A stretch of DNA of 64,000 bases from Syngnathus acus (lineage: Eukaryota > Chordata > Actinopteri > Syngnathiformes > Syngnathidae), in NCBI RefSeq assembly GCF_901709675.1, contig NC_051105.1, positions 2,232,001-2,296,000 on the forward strand, in the 5' to 3' direction. This document shows, piece by piece, positions 42,901 to 55,395 of the stretch (positions are counted from its first letter, which is position 1; every line of letters starts with the position of its first letter). A program made the translations under genes and the position numbers. The notes under the pieces were generated by a model. That model was not told where the DNA came from. It was given only the letters and a program-made list of their open reading frames with translations, and made no database searches.

Positions 42901-45900
42901 TGGAAAGTTCCATCTCTGTTAAAAACACACAAGAGGAGTGAACAATCATGCCGGGCAAAGTTATGAGAGGAGCAATTATAGCGTTTCAGAAGGACTCACT
43001 TATAATGCAGCAGCTCAGCAGAGCCGCTTTTGGAGCCAGGGTCAGCTTTGACTTTCTTGCACAGCTTACGGCCCTCCGAGTCTCTGAGGAGAAGCGCATT
43101 AAAAAACACTCACACACTGGCCAATGTGACGCCTGGATCTCCTCCAGGTTGAGAAGTCAGACAATTGGCAGCCATTTTACTCACGCAATTGGGCATATTC
43201 CCTAGAAAGACTTTTGTCGGGGTATACGAAAACGGTAGAACAGATTGTGTTCAACCTTTAGCGATTGCATTTGTGCCGCGACCGCCATCGATGTTCATTA
43301 ATTGCACTTTTTGAATGCGTTTCTGCAAGGTAATTGTTTGGTCAATGTGCGGTAGTAGAAAAAACAACATTGTGATCCGCCACGCACACTTGTTTTCATC
43401 AGTCGCGGCGGACAGAGGCGCCTGCTAAATTAGAGGCGTGATTGTAATTTATGATGCTAAGATAATGGAAGCAGGCCAAAGTCAGGCCAAAATGCTTCAT
43501 GTCGTAAAAGAAAATCGAATTGAAATTTCTACCTGTCTGTCATTTAGTGAGACTTCTCATTTGCATCAAGGCGGCTGTTTTTAATGGAGATTTTGTAGCT
43601 GGGTTACATTAGGCGCACCTCATGAAGTGGCTGGTGGGTTGCCGTGCACACCATGAAGCAATTAAGTGGTTTATTTTGGTCGAGAAAATAAATACGCAGC
43701 TCCGCCACCTACACAGTGCACGGCTTCCTCAATAATGCGACAGGACACACGCGCGGTGACAAACAACGGCGCAGCTCATATAAGCGAGGACGGCGTGGCG
43801 GCCCGATGCATTAGGAGCAGGTGTGCTCATTTGCGGATAGCAGACATTTTAATGTCGGCAAATTCAAAATTGTCTGATTTACAAATGCGGACTTCTCTGA
43901 TTTCTCTCCTGACTATTTTCAGTATTTTCTTTTTTATTTATATGATATTACATTATATCTTATTTTTATATTTTCTCTCCGGTATTTTGTTGATGAAAGG
44001 TGGCATCGATCATGAACAAGTGGCCAGACGTCACTTGTTTAGCGCACAGTGGCCGTCCGTTATCATGAATAACCAACCATCTTTCAGCGCACAATCCTCT
44101 TGGAAGTGAGTTTAGCTTCCAGAATGATATCATTCATTTCTCCATTGGATGCCACTTGGCCGCCAAGCAAGTTCCTGCTCATCTGCTGCCAGTATGTCAC
44201 TTTGGACTGGCGTGGTTGGCACGGCTGACTTTTGTCACGCCGTCCTTCTCCGTCGCCTCTTTTTCTCTCGCTCCGTCTGTTAGCCGTGAGCTCAGACCCC
44301 CCGAGCTACCGTTTGGAGCCACTCCATTTGCCACGGCGGGCGCGTATGCCAGACGGCGCAGTGTTTGGCCACACAATCGCGGGTGGCACTGCGACGGACC
44401 CGGCTCGTTTTAGCGTCCTCTGAGGAGGGCGATGTGAGCCAGGCTCTGCTGGAATCGCTGAAGAAAATACCACAGCCGCCTACGCAGAGTCAAAAATGAC
44501 TGAGGGAGCTGGGATTCAAAGGAACGTCGCTTCCTTCCAGGCAGTTTCCCGTTTGATGATACACTCTTTGTTTTTCCGCTCTGCGGATGATAGCTTGACA
44601 GGTGGTGGTGAGGGGGGGCATAAAATAAAGGCAGGAAAAGGCGAAAAGAACAACACGTCAAAGTCAGATTACGACGGGTGTACGGAAGATATTTCTCGAC
44701 GGCGGCGTCTTACATGTGTCAATGTAAACACGCGTGGGCTGGAAAGACAGCCGACATCCACCTCAAAGACAAGAAGATGGATCGAAGAAAAGAAGTAGGA
44801 TCGCAAAAAAAAGCGACTGCCCGATTTTGCAGCCAGAAATAAGGGGATAAGTGGATGAAAGCACAATTACAGCCATATCGCTGGAGTTTATGACTTGCGA
44901 GAGGGAGAGGGCACAGCGCAGACTAAAGTTTGCTTCGCAGTGCCGCTTTTCATAAAAATGGATCAACTGATGCAGAGTAAATGGAGCCTTAAGCTTGACA
45001 ACTTTTGAAGGCCTCGTCCGTCAAACTGAAACCCTCTCGTACCTTCGATGAGCCCATTAGAAATGGATGATGTGAAATCAGGAAAATGCAGTCGTTTATC
45101 GCCATTTTGAAGATATGAGGCTTGGATTGACGGATGACATTTAAGGGCAATAAAAAAATAAAATAAATGGAACCTGGTATCGGAAAAGTAAGGCGCCCCC
45201 TGATCTACTCATCCTGTCAATGCCAAGGCCACCTTTCATTAGTCTTAAAACACACACACACAAAAAAACAACCAAATGCCAACTGCAAAGTGACAACTTG
45301 CTTGCAACACAAAGTAAAAAAGGTCTCAAAGATAGAAATAGTGGATCCAATCTGAAGTGGACGCTGGGAGCTGCTGTGTAAATCCAGTCGAAACAATTCA
45401 CTTCAACGAGCAGCCAATCGTTCACCGTCTCATCTCAAACAACTCTCCGAACAAGACTTTTATCTTCAAAGCCGAACGGAAACCGCTAACTCTCGACAAA
45501 AGCTGTCCCCTGGATGAGGCGTCCTCTGAGGTTTGTCTCGGCTGACAGCGAAAGAGACAAACTCTGGCAGGAAGCTGCAGATGTTCACGCTAAGTTGTCA
45601 GGTGCGAGGCGATCGAGTCATTTATAAAACGCCTGTCAACGCGTGCTTGTAACACAAGTGGGGGAAAAAATTGTGCAGATGGATGGCAGCGGTGGAAACA
45701 TTCCGACAGGATAACCTGCCCCGCCCTTCAAACGGCTTGCAAATGTGTCACCGTGCCTCAATTTGAACCAGGAAACACCTGGTAGGCTTCGTACATACCC
45801 ACAGTTGACCCAGGCGACGGTAGCTTGACCCTTGACCGTCTGGGCCACGTCAGACAGCAGCTTCAAGTAAGCGTCACTGGATGTAGCTGTGGGCCAGACA

Positions 45901-48900
45901 AGAAGAAGAAACCTCTGAGGAGATGCTCCCATTCCAAAAAGGAAGCATTGGGTTAGCGAGGGAGAAGAAAGAGAGCGCCGACTTTGGGTTGAGGGGTTTC
46001 GGCGCTCCTGTCTTTCACGAGATGGGAGTCGTGTTACATCAGCTTTCAACAATTATACAATGGTGAGGACCAGACGGAAGATGGGGACGATGGGAGGGGA
46101 TCGGTTTACTACGATGAGTGGTACCGTGCTCGACATGGAGATCAAGGCGAAAAAAAAAAACGACATTGGCAGAAATGAGATTCAATCATATTAAAAGCCA
46201 CCGTTGGACAAAGTCAACATTTCACGCTACGAGTATCAATACCATAAGGAACGATGACACGCTACGTGGTGGAATTGATATTTTTCTCAGTCCAAAGTAT
46301 TGATGTTAGCCAGCGCCTTGGGACAGCTCACCTTTCAAATCACTTCTGTGCTTTGATTCAGTAGGAAACAATGCTATCCACTTCTGGTGGGAATAGTGTT
46401 CAAAGAGAGGTATCAGGCTAAGGGTTTCTTTTTTAAAATTCCTCTATAGGCTTGGACAATAATTAAGACTCTGTACCTGTCTTGGTGTAGAGCACCAGAA
46501 CGTTGGTTCGAGTCCTGAGCAGTTTCTTCAAGTCTTTGTGGTCGCTGACCTTCTCTATGAGGGGAGACACCTTGACTGCATCCAGCACCGACGTGAGCAA
46601 CACCTAGTGATGTGAAACAAAGAGAAATGATTAAAAATGGTGCGTCATACTCAGGACAAATGTCCGCGGGGGATGATGATCCGTCGGCTTTCTCAAATCA
46701 ATACGTATCCTGTTAGCCACCTCCGTGATAAATAACAATATTAGCGTGGTGGTGATTTGTGGAGCGCGTGGAGAGCGCCGTCAGCAGGAAGAAAGCTGCT
46801 GATCTCGGCAACATCAAATCCGACGTCATTGAGGCAATTTCATTTTTCCTCCTCCACATATCTTGGGCCTTGTCTTGTCCACAGAAAAGGATTTTTCCAA
46901 ATCTTTTTTTAATCTCTGACAGAACCCATTCACACATTGTGCAAGATGACGATGTTGGCAAAAAACACATCAGTCATAGACAATACATTTTTCTTTTCAA
47001 ATTAAGTGCAAATCAATTGGAACATGGATTCCTGTCCATTTTGTTCATTGGCAATATTACAACTAGTACCTAGCAAATATATATATGATATGTAAACATA
47101 AAATAACAATACAACTACAAAGACAGTGAAAACAGTCAATTAATACAAAATAAATAATACAAAAATGATCATATTTTTGGTTAGGTATTCTGAAACTATC
47201 AAAAATAATGACACACATTTTGTTCTCGGTGTGCAATGTAATCCGCTGAGAGCCAATGACGCTAAAAGATGTCGTTAAAAGTCTTAAGTGCATCTTTAAG
47301 CTTCCTGGGACTTCAGACAAGTTATTCCAGCAAATGGCCAGAGTGAGAATGGCAGCACGCAGAGACAATTTAATCAAAGATGAGAAGCAGAGGCAGCAAA
47401 GGTAACCACAGTGTGCACTCTAATTGGCTGGGTTGCTCTTTATGTATGCCGAGAAGTGCTTTTGATGGCGAATGGCGAGCCAGAATTGGACTTGATGAGA
47501 GTTTTCACTTGGAGCCGTCGCGCTCATTTTGTCTTTTGTATGAGCGACCGGGGCCGCTTGCTGATTTACGACATATTCAGAGGAGCTTATTGACGAGATC
47601 AACAGGAAGCGGTACTGTTTACTCGGAGAGGCACTTGCGAAAGGAGTCGCCAAAAAGGTGTTATTGCTACTGCCGTTTGTTGTTATTGCTTTTTTTTGTT
47701 GTCTTTTCTGTCTGCCTTTCAAATTAAATAGCAGCAGCTGTTATTGATTCTTGTTGTTACTTTCTTCGCTGTCTGCACCCTTTAAAACTCAATATTAAAG
47801 GGTGTTGTTATTGCTGGACTTGCCTTTTCTTTTTTGTGACGTCACTTTTGTCTGCGCACTCAAATGACTTTCTAATGTGTTACTGACCTTTGGCTCCGAG
47901 CTTAAAAAAATAAAATAAAAAATAAAAACTAAATAAATGAATAATACATAACACAAATAAATACATAAATAAATAAAAATTATTTGGAACATTTTTACTG
48001 CTTGCTGTTCCAAATCCAATGCCATTCCCAATAAACGTTTAAAATAAAACAGCAAGTGAGTGTGGCATATCTGTAAATCTGAGGGCATCAGAGGACACGC
48101 GATCAAACACCTCGAGGCAGTATCGGCATGACCCATTTCTTCCAAGACATGAAATTGAGTGCTTTTAGGACTTGGACTTACTTTGTATTTCTATCTAAAC
48201 ATCAAGCTCGATTGGGATCCGCTGGATCATGAACTTGATAGCTGCCTTTGATGTTTGTGTAAAGTTTAAAGTATAGTACAAGCAAACACTCGTAAAACCC
48301 TTGACTGCACGCAACGGCGAAGTCGCGCAGTACAAGAGACATCAGTGGAATGGGATTGTGAATAGTGATGGTCTTACAGCATCTACACACCGCCGCACGT
48401 TGCTATCAAACCATCAGGCGGATGCGCGGCGGCGACGGGCGGGCGCGCTCGATACAGTGCGTGTAAGTAAACACAAACATTTGCGTGATGATGGAGTGAG
48501 GCGTGCTCTACACAGACTACGGCAGCATGACAAACACGAGCTGCGCAAAGAAAAAAGCAGATTATCAATCATCACAACAACAAATACTGAAAAGCAAAAT
48601 GTTTGCTTTAAATGCTTCAGCAAAAGGCTCGGAGATAAATCAATATCAGTACAAATGGCTATACAAATGCGTCTAATCAAATGCTTGATGGAAAAAAGAA
48701 ATCAGGAAGAAAACCCAAATTTGGCGGGAGGTGATGGAACAGAATTTTCCCCTGAAGGAAATCTGGAAACAGCCAAATTGAGAATAAAATGGCTTTCCGA
48801 GACATTTTTGTGGGTCTCCTCGTGATATAGTATTTTAAATTGCTCATTGGCCTCAGGGGTTGAATTTTCAAAACATTGAAAGCAAACTGGCAAACATCAT

Positions 48901-51073
48901 GTGTCTTCTAAGCTATGACTTTTTTTTTGTCGGCCTACTCATGATCGCCGAACCTACCAAATTTCACGTGGCTTCACGAGCTGAATGTTCAAAAAAAAAG
49001 ATAACAAAAGCGCTCGCACCCCTACAGTGATGCATGCGCCTGGCAGGTAGGAGCACACGTCGTGGGACGATAGAGCGAGCAGGCAGCAGGTGTTGCACCT
49101 CTGCCCCGCAGCATCATCGCTTCCTCCATCTGTTGTGACAAATGTGCTTAATCAAAGGCAGACGCTCGGTGGAAGAAACAGTGCATCAGAAGGAATCGCG
49201 GAGGGATTTGTTAAAAAGCCTTCAGCCTTCTCTGAATAATGAGTGTTGCCAGTTTGCTTCTGCTTCACCTTCAATCTCTGCGGAATTTCTTAAGGCCGTA
49301 TCTCGGGTGTTAGTATTTGGTGCGGGTTCCTAAATGGTCGCAAAATGTTGACGACTATTAAAACTGTGGGCAAATGTCTGGCGAACGTCTGTGGGATTGT
49401 TTGCCACCTTGAACGAACCCTCACGAAAAATCAACGCAAACCCTCGCTAACATTTGCTGCTCAGTGAGAACTTCTATCTCAAAAATTTACTTTTTAAAAA
49501 AATCTACTTATTTTAATTCAGTAGTATTTTTCATAATAAAATTTTGCTTCCTGTAACATTGACTTATTTTCACAAATAAACTTGAATCGCTGTAAATTAT
49601 GACTAATGGTTCCGACTTTTTAATTTGAAAAAAAGGGCCCTCCTACTGTCTTTCTCTAAAAAATGACCATAATCTCATAATTTTACATCTTCTCTAAAAA
49701 ATATGACTTTAATAATGCACTATTACGACCCCAAGCCCTAAATGACTTTTTCCTCATAAGAACATAACTTTATCCCTTTAATATAATCCATTTTCCTTTC
49801 CAACGTGGCCCTAAAACTTCTTTGCATCATAACACTTGATGAGTGTGTAAGTGTGAGTACAAAGTCAGTCGTTATGTCACAAGTTTGGACATCAACACAC
49901 AAAGGCAAGAACACACACTAAACCTTGCGCCGCCTTTGTTTGCAGAAGGCAACACAACAAAAGGTAGCAAAGCAGGAACAGGATGGTGCCAGCCTTCATT
50001 GCATCATATCATTTTTAATGACGGCAAACTAATTTATTGTTATGGCGCCTTGGTTTCACAGTAAATGCTTGAAGTCGTATTTTCAGAAACAGCAAAATAG
50101 TCAACACAATCTCTGAATTCACTACCAAACTTTCCATCTCTCACATCTTCCTTCATTTCTCTGTCCATTCCTCCATCCCTGGCAAGTTTCTTCTGAACAT
50201 CTTTTCTTTCCCCACCTTCATCTTTCCTTCCTTGCTTGCTTTCCTTCCTTCCTTGCTTGCTTACCTTAATTACTTCTGACTTCCTTGTTTCTTTCCCCCA
50301 CCAATCTTAATGATCTCCTTATATCCTTCCTTCCTTCCTTCCTTCCTTTCAGACACCCTTGGTAAATTCTTCTTATGATCCTTCTGACCATTCCTTCATT
50401 CTTTTTTCCCCATTTAAATCATCCATTTTCCTCCTTCGTGTCGTCATCCTCTCTCCCTGTCTTACTTTCAGACGAACCTCGCTCGCTTTCTTCCTACCTC
50501 CAATAAATTAATCTAAACAGGAAAAGGAAGAAAATTAATTAGAAGAACAATTGTACACATTACTTTTATTCCAGCTTAAATATATAGTCCCTAGCAGATG
50601 CAAAATGAGGTTGTACTTTTCCCGCCTAAAGAAATACAATGACAAAAGGTAAAAGAATTGTCCAAAGTATAAGTGACGCCGTAGGTATGTTGTAATGACC
50701 TCCCAGCGGGCTCGTTTAAGATGGGGCGACCGCCAAGCACACGTCAGCTTGTGGCGTAAGTAACACACAAATTGCCGCTTATTGTTGCGGTTCTCCCGAC
50801 GCCACACACCCGTCACAAGCAATGCGGTCACCAAGTTGGGTCCAGTTTGTCAACTTAAACTGGCTTCCTCTCCACTGACAGGCTAGCTTAACTAGATTCC
50901 TTAACACGATCTGCCATAAAATCACGAGGACCACAGCAAAAGAGCCAGCAAATAAAGAAGTTGTCATTTCTGAAGTACAACATTTTAAAAAGGTCCTCGG
51001 GGCTTACCAGGAGCAGCAAGCCGAGCATTTTCCCCGGACTCATCAGACTCCCGAAGCGGTTCCGAGAGGCCAT
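33950..51073 (-). CDS. pdia5: Protein disulfide isomerase A5
   Basis: An ER-lumen thiol-disulfide isomerase of the PDIR type. Exons in transcript order: 51073-51008, 46603-46477, 45886-45799, 43083-43000, 42915-42870, 42798-42706, 42504-42444, 42214-42147, 41458-41367, 40101-40030, 39523-39387, 38035-37965, 37860-37697, 37398-37268, 36603-36533, 34304-34170, 34030-33950. They total 1587 nt, 528 residues (human 519, also 17 exons). A signal peptide (MLGLLLLVLLTSVLDA) is followed by a non-catalytic thioredoxin-like domain, then three thioredoxin domains with active sites WCGVC (Cys190/193), WCGHC (Cys313/316) and WCPHC (Cys435/438), and a C-terminal KEEL retrieval signal. I chose ATG 51073. An in-frame ATG at 51106 overlaps a perfect NRF1 site and would add 11 residues before the signal. 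In each catalytic domain an intron splits the active-site Trp codon (T|GG). Confidence 0.96.
34305..36532 (-). other. pdia5: pdia5 intron 15
   Basis: A 2.2-kb intron with no coding exon recognised. It includes a GT-rich strip followed by a G-run (35775-35810) and a G-rich patch near 35577-35610. Confidence 0.6.
38036..39386 (-). other. pdia5: pdia5 intron 11
   Basis: A 1.35-kb intron. An A-run sits near 38980-38998 and a GT microsatellite at 39253-39272. No exon seen. Confidence 0.6.
40102..41366 (-). other. pdia5: pdia5 intron 9
   Basis: A 1.27-kb intron with no recognised coding content. Confidence 0.6.
43084..45798 (-). other. pdia5: pdia5 intron 3
   Basis: A 2.7-kb intron. No coding exon or recognisable mobile element. 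Confidence 0.6.
46604..51007 (-). other. pdia5: pdia5 intron 1 (4.4 kb)
   Basis: This intron separates the signal-peptide exon from the rest of the gene. It contains AAATA-rich sequence (47900-47980) and CCTT microsatellites (50226-50349). No coding exon was identified; open frames of up to 174 codons have no recognisable domain. Confidence 0.65.
50226..50349. repeat. CCTT/GCTT microsatellite in pdia5 intron 1
   Basis: Clusters of CTTC/CTTG tetranucleotides at 50226-50268 and a purer CCTT run at 50325-50349, within a wider pyrimidine-rich strip (50130-50500). Confidence 0.85.
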
Positions 51074-51175
51074 GATGCCGCTGCGTTGCCACGTCTGGTC
51101 GCGCATGCGCAGCCTCTTCTCGGCGGCTTTTTCCGGAGGTGGCGCGCAAGGCCTGTTGGGAAGTGTAGTCTATCA
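51074..51175 (-). promoter_or_regulatory. pdia5: pdia5 core promoter
   Basis: A perfect NRF1 palindrome, GCGCATGCGCAG, lies at 51101-51112, about 30 bp upstream of the ATG. A ZNF143-like element (ACTACACTTCCCA on the minus strand) lies at about 51157-51169. Both are typical of TATA-less housekeeping promoters. No ER-stress element was confirmed. Confidence 0.65.
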
Positions 51176-51789
51176 AACAACTTGGCGCACCTGCCATCCT
51201 CTCGCCGTTACTAGGAGATGGAAGAGACGCGTTTGTTTTGCAAGCACATTGAAAGGCAATTATACACAGAGTGGGCCTCACAGAAAGTAATAAGCAAATT
51301 AACGAGACAGTGAATCACTTTTAATTACGTCTCGATCAACTCATCTTCCTCCTGTTTGGTCTGATTAGGAGCAAGCGGAGGAAATAAATGATTCTATTTG
51401 ACGGCAAGCACTCACCTAATAATAGCACGCTGTCATTTGCTGGGATATTATCACGTTATTAATAGGTAATTAAATATCTTGGTTGTAGACACCTGAAATG
51501 AAGCTCTTGGGAGCTTGTGCACAAGGAATGTATTTTACAAATGTAAATATATATTCTCAAAACAAGATTAAAAACATGAGTCCAATTACAGTCCAATATT
51601 ATTTGTATAATCAGTGTATAATGGGATGCACACACACCTACAGTTACAGCATATGAAAAACAATAGACTCGTACACAATCTAGTTTATAATCTAAGTTTT
51701 TTTGAGTTCTCAGAACGACTTTTTTTGTTGCTACGATTCAAGAGAAACTCGCCAATGAGGTCCAACAGCATGAGGTCAAAATTCCCACG
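51176..51789. other. Spacer between pdia5 and the putative sema5b promoter
   Basis: AT-rich intergenic DNA between two divergent promoters. No gene feature seen. Confidence 0.5.
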
Positions 51790-52093
51790 AGGTCATGGAT
51801 CCTCTCAGGTGTGCGCGTGCACTCGGCGCGCCTTTCGTTCGCTGCTTCGTGCACGCGCAACGCTCCGACACACGCGCGCGCATTGCAAATTGGCCCCCAC
51901 CGTCCTCTCTGAGGTGGTTTGGTCCGGAGCTCGCGGAGGAGCTCGGCGCAGTTTTCCGCTGCAGGTCGTCGAGAGAGGAACGCTCAAGGCGCACACGGAA
52001 TCTGGAACTCATCGCTCCTCTGGACCCACAACCACCATCCAAATTGTTTGCGTCATTATTATCATTTTTGGACATTGAGGAACATCTGAGAAG
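51790..52093 (+). other. sema5b: Putative 5' noncoding exon and CpG island of sema5b
   Basis: A sharply bounded CpG-rich block in AT-rich surroundings, ending at a donor-like GAGAAG|GTAACC (52093/52094). The assignment rests on position: in the human 3q21 order the next gene after PDIA5 is SEMA5B, on the strand of ADCY5. No semaphorin-coding exon lies in the window, so the identity is inferred. It could instead be a CpG island shared with pdia5 or a noncoding RNA start. Confidence 0.4.
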
Positions 52094-54440
52094 GTAACCA
52101 GTGGATCTTTGTCTCTACCTGCTTGCACTTTGGGGGCCAGCGGCACTTTGTTATGTTGAAGCCGGGTTCTCCTCGTTTTTCTAACTTGCGAGACTTTTTA
52201 AAATGAATTATGCTTCTTGCACATGAGACCTGTTTGCAGCTCCACTTTTGACTTTCCGCTCACGTTGCATCCCGCCATCAGAGGGGTTTTTGTGGGTGGC
52301 AGCTGCCCTCACTCGAGTGGACACCCCAAAACTTAGCAAAGAAAAGGCTTTTAAAAGGCTGCTGAACAACACTCGAAAACCGTTGCAAAATTGCCTGCCA
52401 GGGGCTGTTTGTGGCATTTATTGTTTGTAAATATTGAATGTTTTTATCTCAAATTGGAAGCGGCATTGGTAGTCATTTTTTACACGACTTATTCCCCCTC
52501 TAACGTCTCATTATTCCGCATTAATTTTATTCAGGAAAATGCAGTTTGACTGTAAGCAGAAATGCATATTTTAACCCAAATCTTTGTTATTACGTGTGTG
52601 TTGAAAGCAGCACTGTTTGCCATTTTTCCATGAATGATTCTCGGTTAGAAAGCTAATTAGGTAGCCTTAATTTCATTTCTAAATGGGGTTGTCTTGCTCT
52701 TGACCTGTCAAACAAAGGAAAATAGTTCTTGGAAGTGTTCAAGTGGCTGACATGGGCGGATGGAAAGCGATAGGGGGCAGTGTTGAGCGGCCAGGTGAGC
52801 TGTGCTGCTGCAGAGCAGGTTGACAAAAACAAAAAAAGGTCACTGCTACTGTTGATTGCTGTCTTGTGGAGTCTTTCAATGTCAAGATGGCGAAAAATTT
52901 GAAATGTTTTGGCACGGGGTAGACTTCAGCGCATAAGCATGTCTATATATTTTTTAAATGAACACTCATTTGCTGTTTAATTGAGACTGCTTGAGCGCCT
53001 TTAATGAAGAGGCCTTTATTATTCATTAACGCTCAAATGGCTCTCGAGTGCAGCCTCGGAGATGTTCGTCTTATTATTTTTATTCATATTACTTTGTTTG
53101 ATGGGGTGAATTTGTTTTATGATCCAAAATGGACATCGTTATGTATTGGATCTACCAATATTAAACACCCTTTCTTATGTATCTGTAGTAGACAGCAGCA
53201 AGAATAGTCAGCAGTGTTGTGAATTAGATTTTAAAAAAATACACGAGCAATGCTAACTCAGTAACACAGTGTAGTATATACACAAAATAATGTACGATAT
53301 TATATAGACGTGAATGGAAGGAGAGTTGTCAATATTCTATGTAGTATGAAAAACACCAGCGTGGCTAACTTATTAGCAGCACAATGACTATACATTAATG
53401 ATATCATTATTATATAATAATAAATTGAATATTGGCAGATGTGACTAGGAAGTAAAGCAGTAATAATAGTAAGTGGCACAATGTGCAAAATAAATAAATA
53501 AATTGCTAGCTGTTGTGCTATCTATTCGGATCCCTATTATCCACACGTGTAAAGTCTCACAGGATTGTTTTTGTTCCAGCGCTAACCCGCTTGTCTTACG
53601 GCGGATTAGCGTTGTTTTTGTCGCCAGTCAGAGTATCCCGGGTCGATCTTTTTAGATGGAAAGCAGCTTTTCATGCCTGGTGAATTTATGAGGGGTCGAC
53701 AGCTCCTCGTGGTGTTTTTTTTTTTTTTTTTTAGGGGGGGTTCAGTGAGTGGCTTTTTGGAGGGGTAGGAGGGTCAACCGGACAAACTCCACTTTCTCCA
53801 CACCGCCTTTGTTCCGGCTTCTTTTGTTGCCGTCGCCCAGAGGGTCCATACCACCGTGGCGTCTGATGTCAGCATTCATTATTGATTTTTTTTTCAAACC
53901 AAGACTCTTGCCGTTCATCAAATTTGCAATGAGGCATATTTAAACTCGTCTGGGGCGCGGGGTCGCCGGGTTGTTGTCGTCTGGGCCGAAATGAAAGTTT
54001 GATGTCGGGAGAACCGGATCGCCTTAATGCGCTTTCCGTCCTGGCTCATTTTAATGAATGCCACACAGAGGCAAAGTCGTCTCCTCTTTTTCCAGTTCGA
54101 ATGGCACTTAATCGCGATGATGTCACTCAACCAATTCAAATTGCTTATATAATTCAAATAAATTCTCGTGGGCAAATTGATTCAAATAAATTCTCATGGT
54201 TATTTCCAGTGTCCTCGCCTTGTCCACCTGGGGGTAGTATAAGACAGACAGATGAAAATACTGTACATGGAGATGGTCTCAGCTCCTCTCAGCTCTTCAA
54301 TACGGCACTAATATGAGTTGTTCTCTGCAGAGGATAAAGAATGTGTCATGTAATTATTGTCCACCTGCATGCGTCGCTGAAAGGTAGCCGAGTTTTAACG
54401 GCATAGAATTGGATTTTTTTGCTGCTATCGTGGAACTTGA

Positions 54441-54760
54441 CACGAAAGATGTAAAAAACCAACAAGTTTCTAATTTCCGGTGTCGTTATCTAAAGTTCAA
54501 AGATCTAACAGGAAATTGATACGGCTGATGTAAAATCTATGAGGTTCTTGTATGGTAACATTGTTTGATATTTAAATATCTGGTAGTGAAATGTAAAATC
54601 AATAGGGTTCTCACTCCACAGTAAAGACAGAGACCTCAAGTTTAAACACCTGGCAGCAGTCGAAGATGTAAAATTCAATTGGGTTCCTGCTCCGAGCATA
54701 CTTGAGCTTCACCTCGAGCACCCCCAAGAATTCTGCTTTAAAAATGAACAGCGTTCTTGC
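54441..54760 (+). repeat. Degenerate 63-80 bp tandem repeat
   Basis: At least five diverged copies share GATGTAAAATC-AAT-GGGTTCTTGCTC, with cores near 54447, 54527, 54590, 54664 and 54734. A second block (TTTAAACACCTGGCAGCAGT-like) lies between cores. Confidence 0.7.
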
Positions 54761-55263
54761 TGTGTGACACCACATCCATAAACTCTGAAAGCTGAGTGAA
54801 ATGAGGGTCGTGCTGGTGTGCATACTTCTTCCTGAACGTCATTGAAAGCCAATACTGGGGATATAAATGACCCACGCAGCGTTAACGGCTAGCAGCGCGG
54901 CGCTAACAAGACACATCAGCAGGACGTAGTCTGATCCACCATGTTGGAAATGAATAATTCCAACATGTGTGTCTGAGTGGAGACCCCCTCCGAGCCCCCT
55001 TCTCGCATTGTTGCCCAGCGTGGCCTTGGCTCTCTCTCTGCACCCGCCACGACACTCAACCTCAGTGCGGCGTGAAACCAGACACGGCCGCCGCAACCTA
55101 ATCTGTGCGAACAATGCTAATCATGCTAATTAGCTCTCCATTAGCCTCTACTGTTTGCCAACAAAGAACCGGTCCAGTTTCACTGGTGGAAGGATAACTT
55201 TGCGGTTAACCTACAGCACAATAAATGCCTGACTTTGAGAAGTGGGGCTTTTCACAACTTGTT

Positions 55264-55395
55264 ACTGTGTGTGTCTGGATCTGTGTGTGTGTGTGTGCAT
55301 GCGTGAGGGTATTCTTGATTGTGTGTATTTTAGTGTTTGTGTTTGGCTGTGTGCATGCATATGTCTTGTGTGTGTGTGTGCATGTGTGTATCTTC
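55264..55395. repeat. Interrupted GT microsatellite
   Basis: Long TG-rich stretch with several pure runs. A second short TG run lies at about 55517-55539. Confidence 0.9.

Noticed and set aside
48301-48825. 174-codon plus-strand open frame inside pdia5 intron 1
   Set aside because: No recognisable family or codon pattern, and no flanking gene signals. It is compatible with a chance frame in a 4.4-kb intron.
51104-51106. Upstream in-frame ATG for pdia5
   Set aside because: It sits inside the NRF1 palindrome in the core promoter and would put a charged 11-residue extension before the signal peptide. The ATG at 51073 is preferred.
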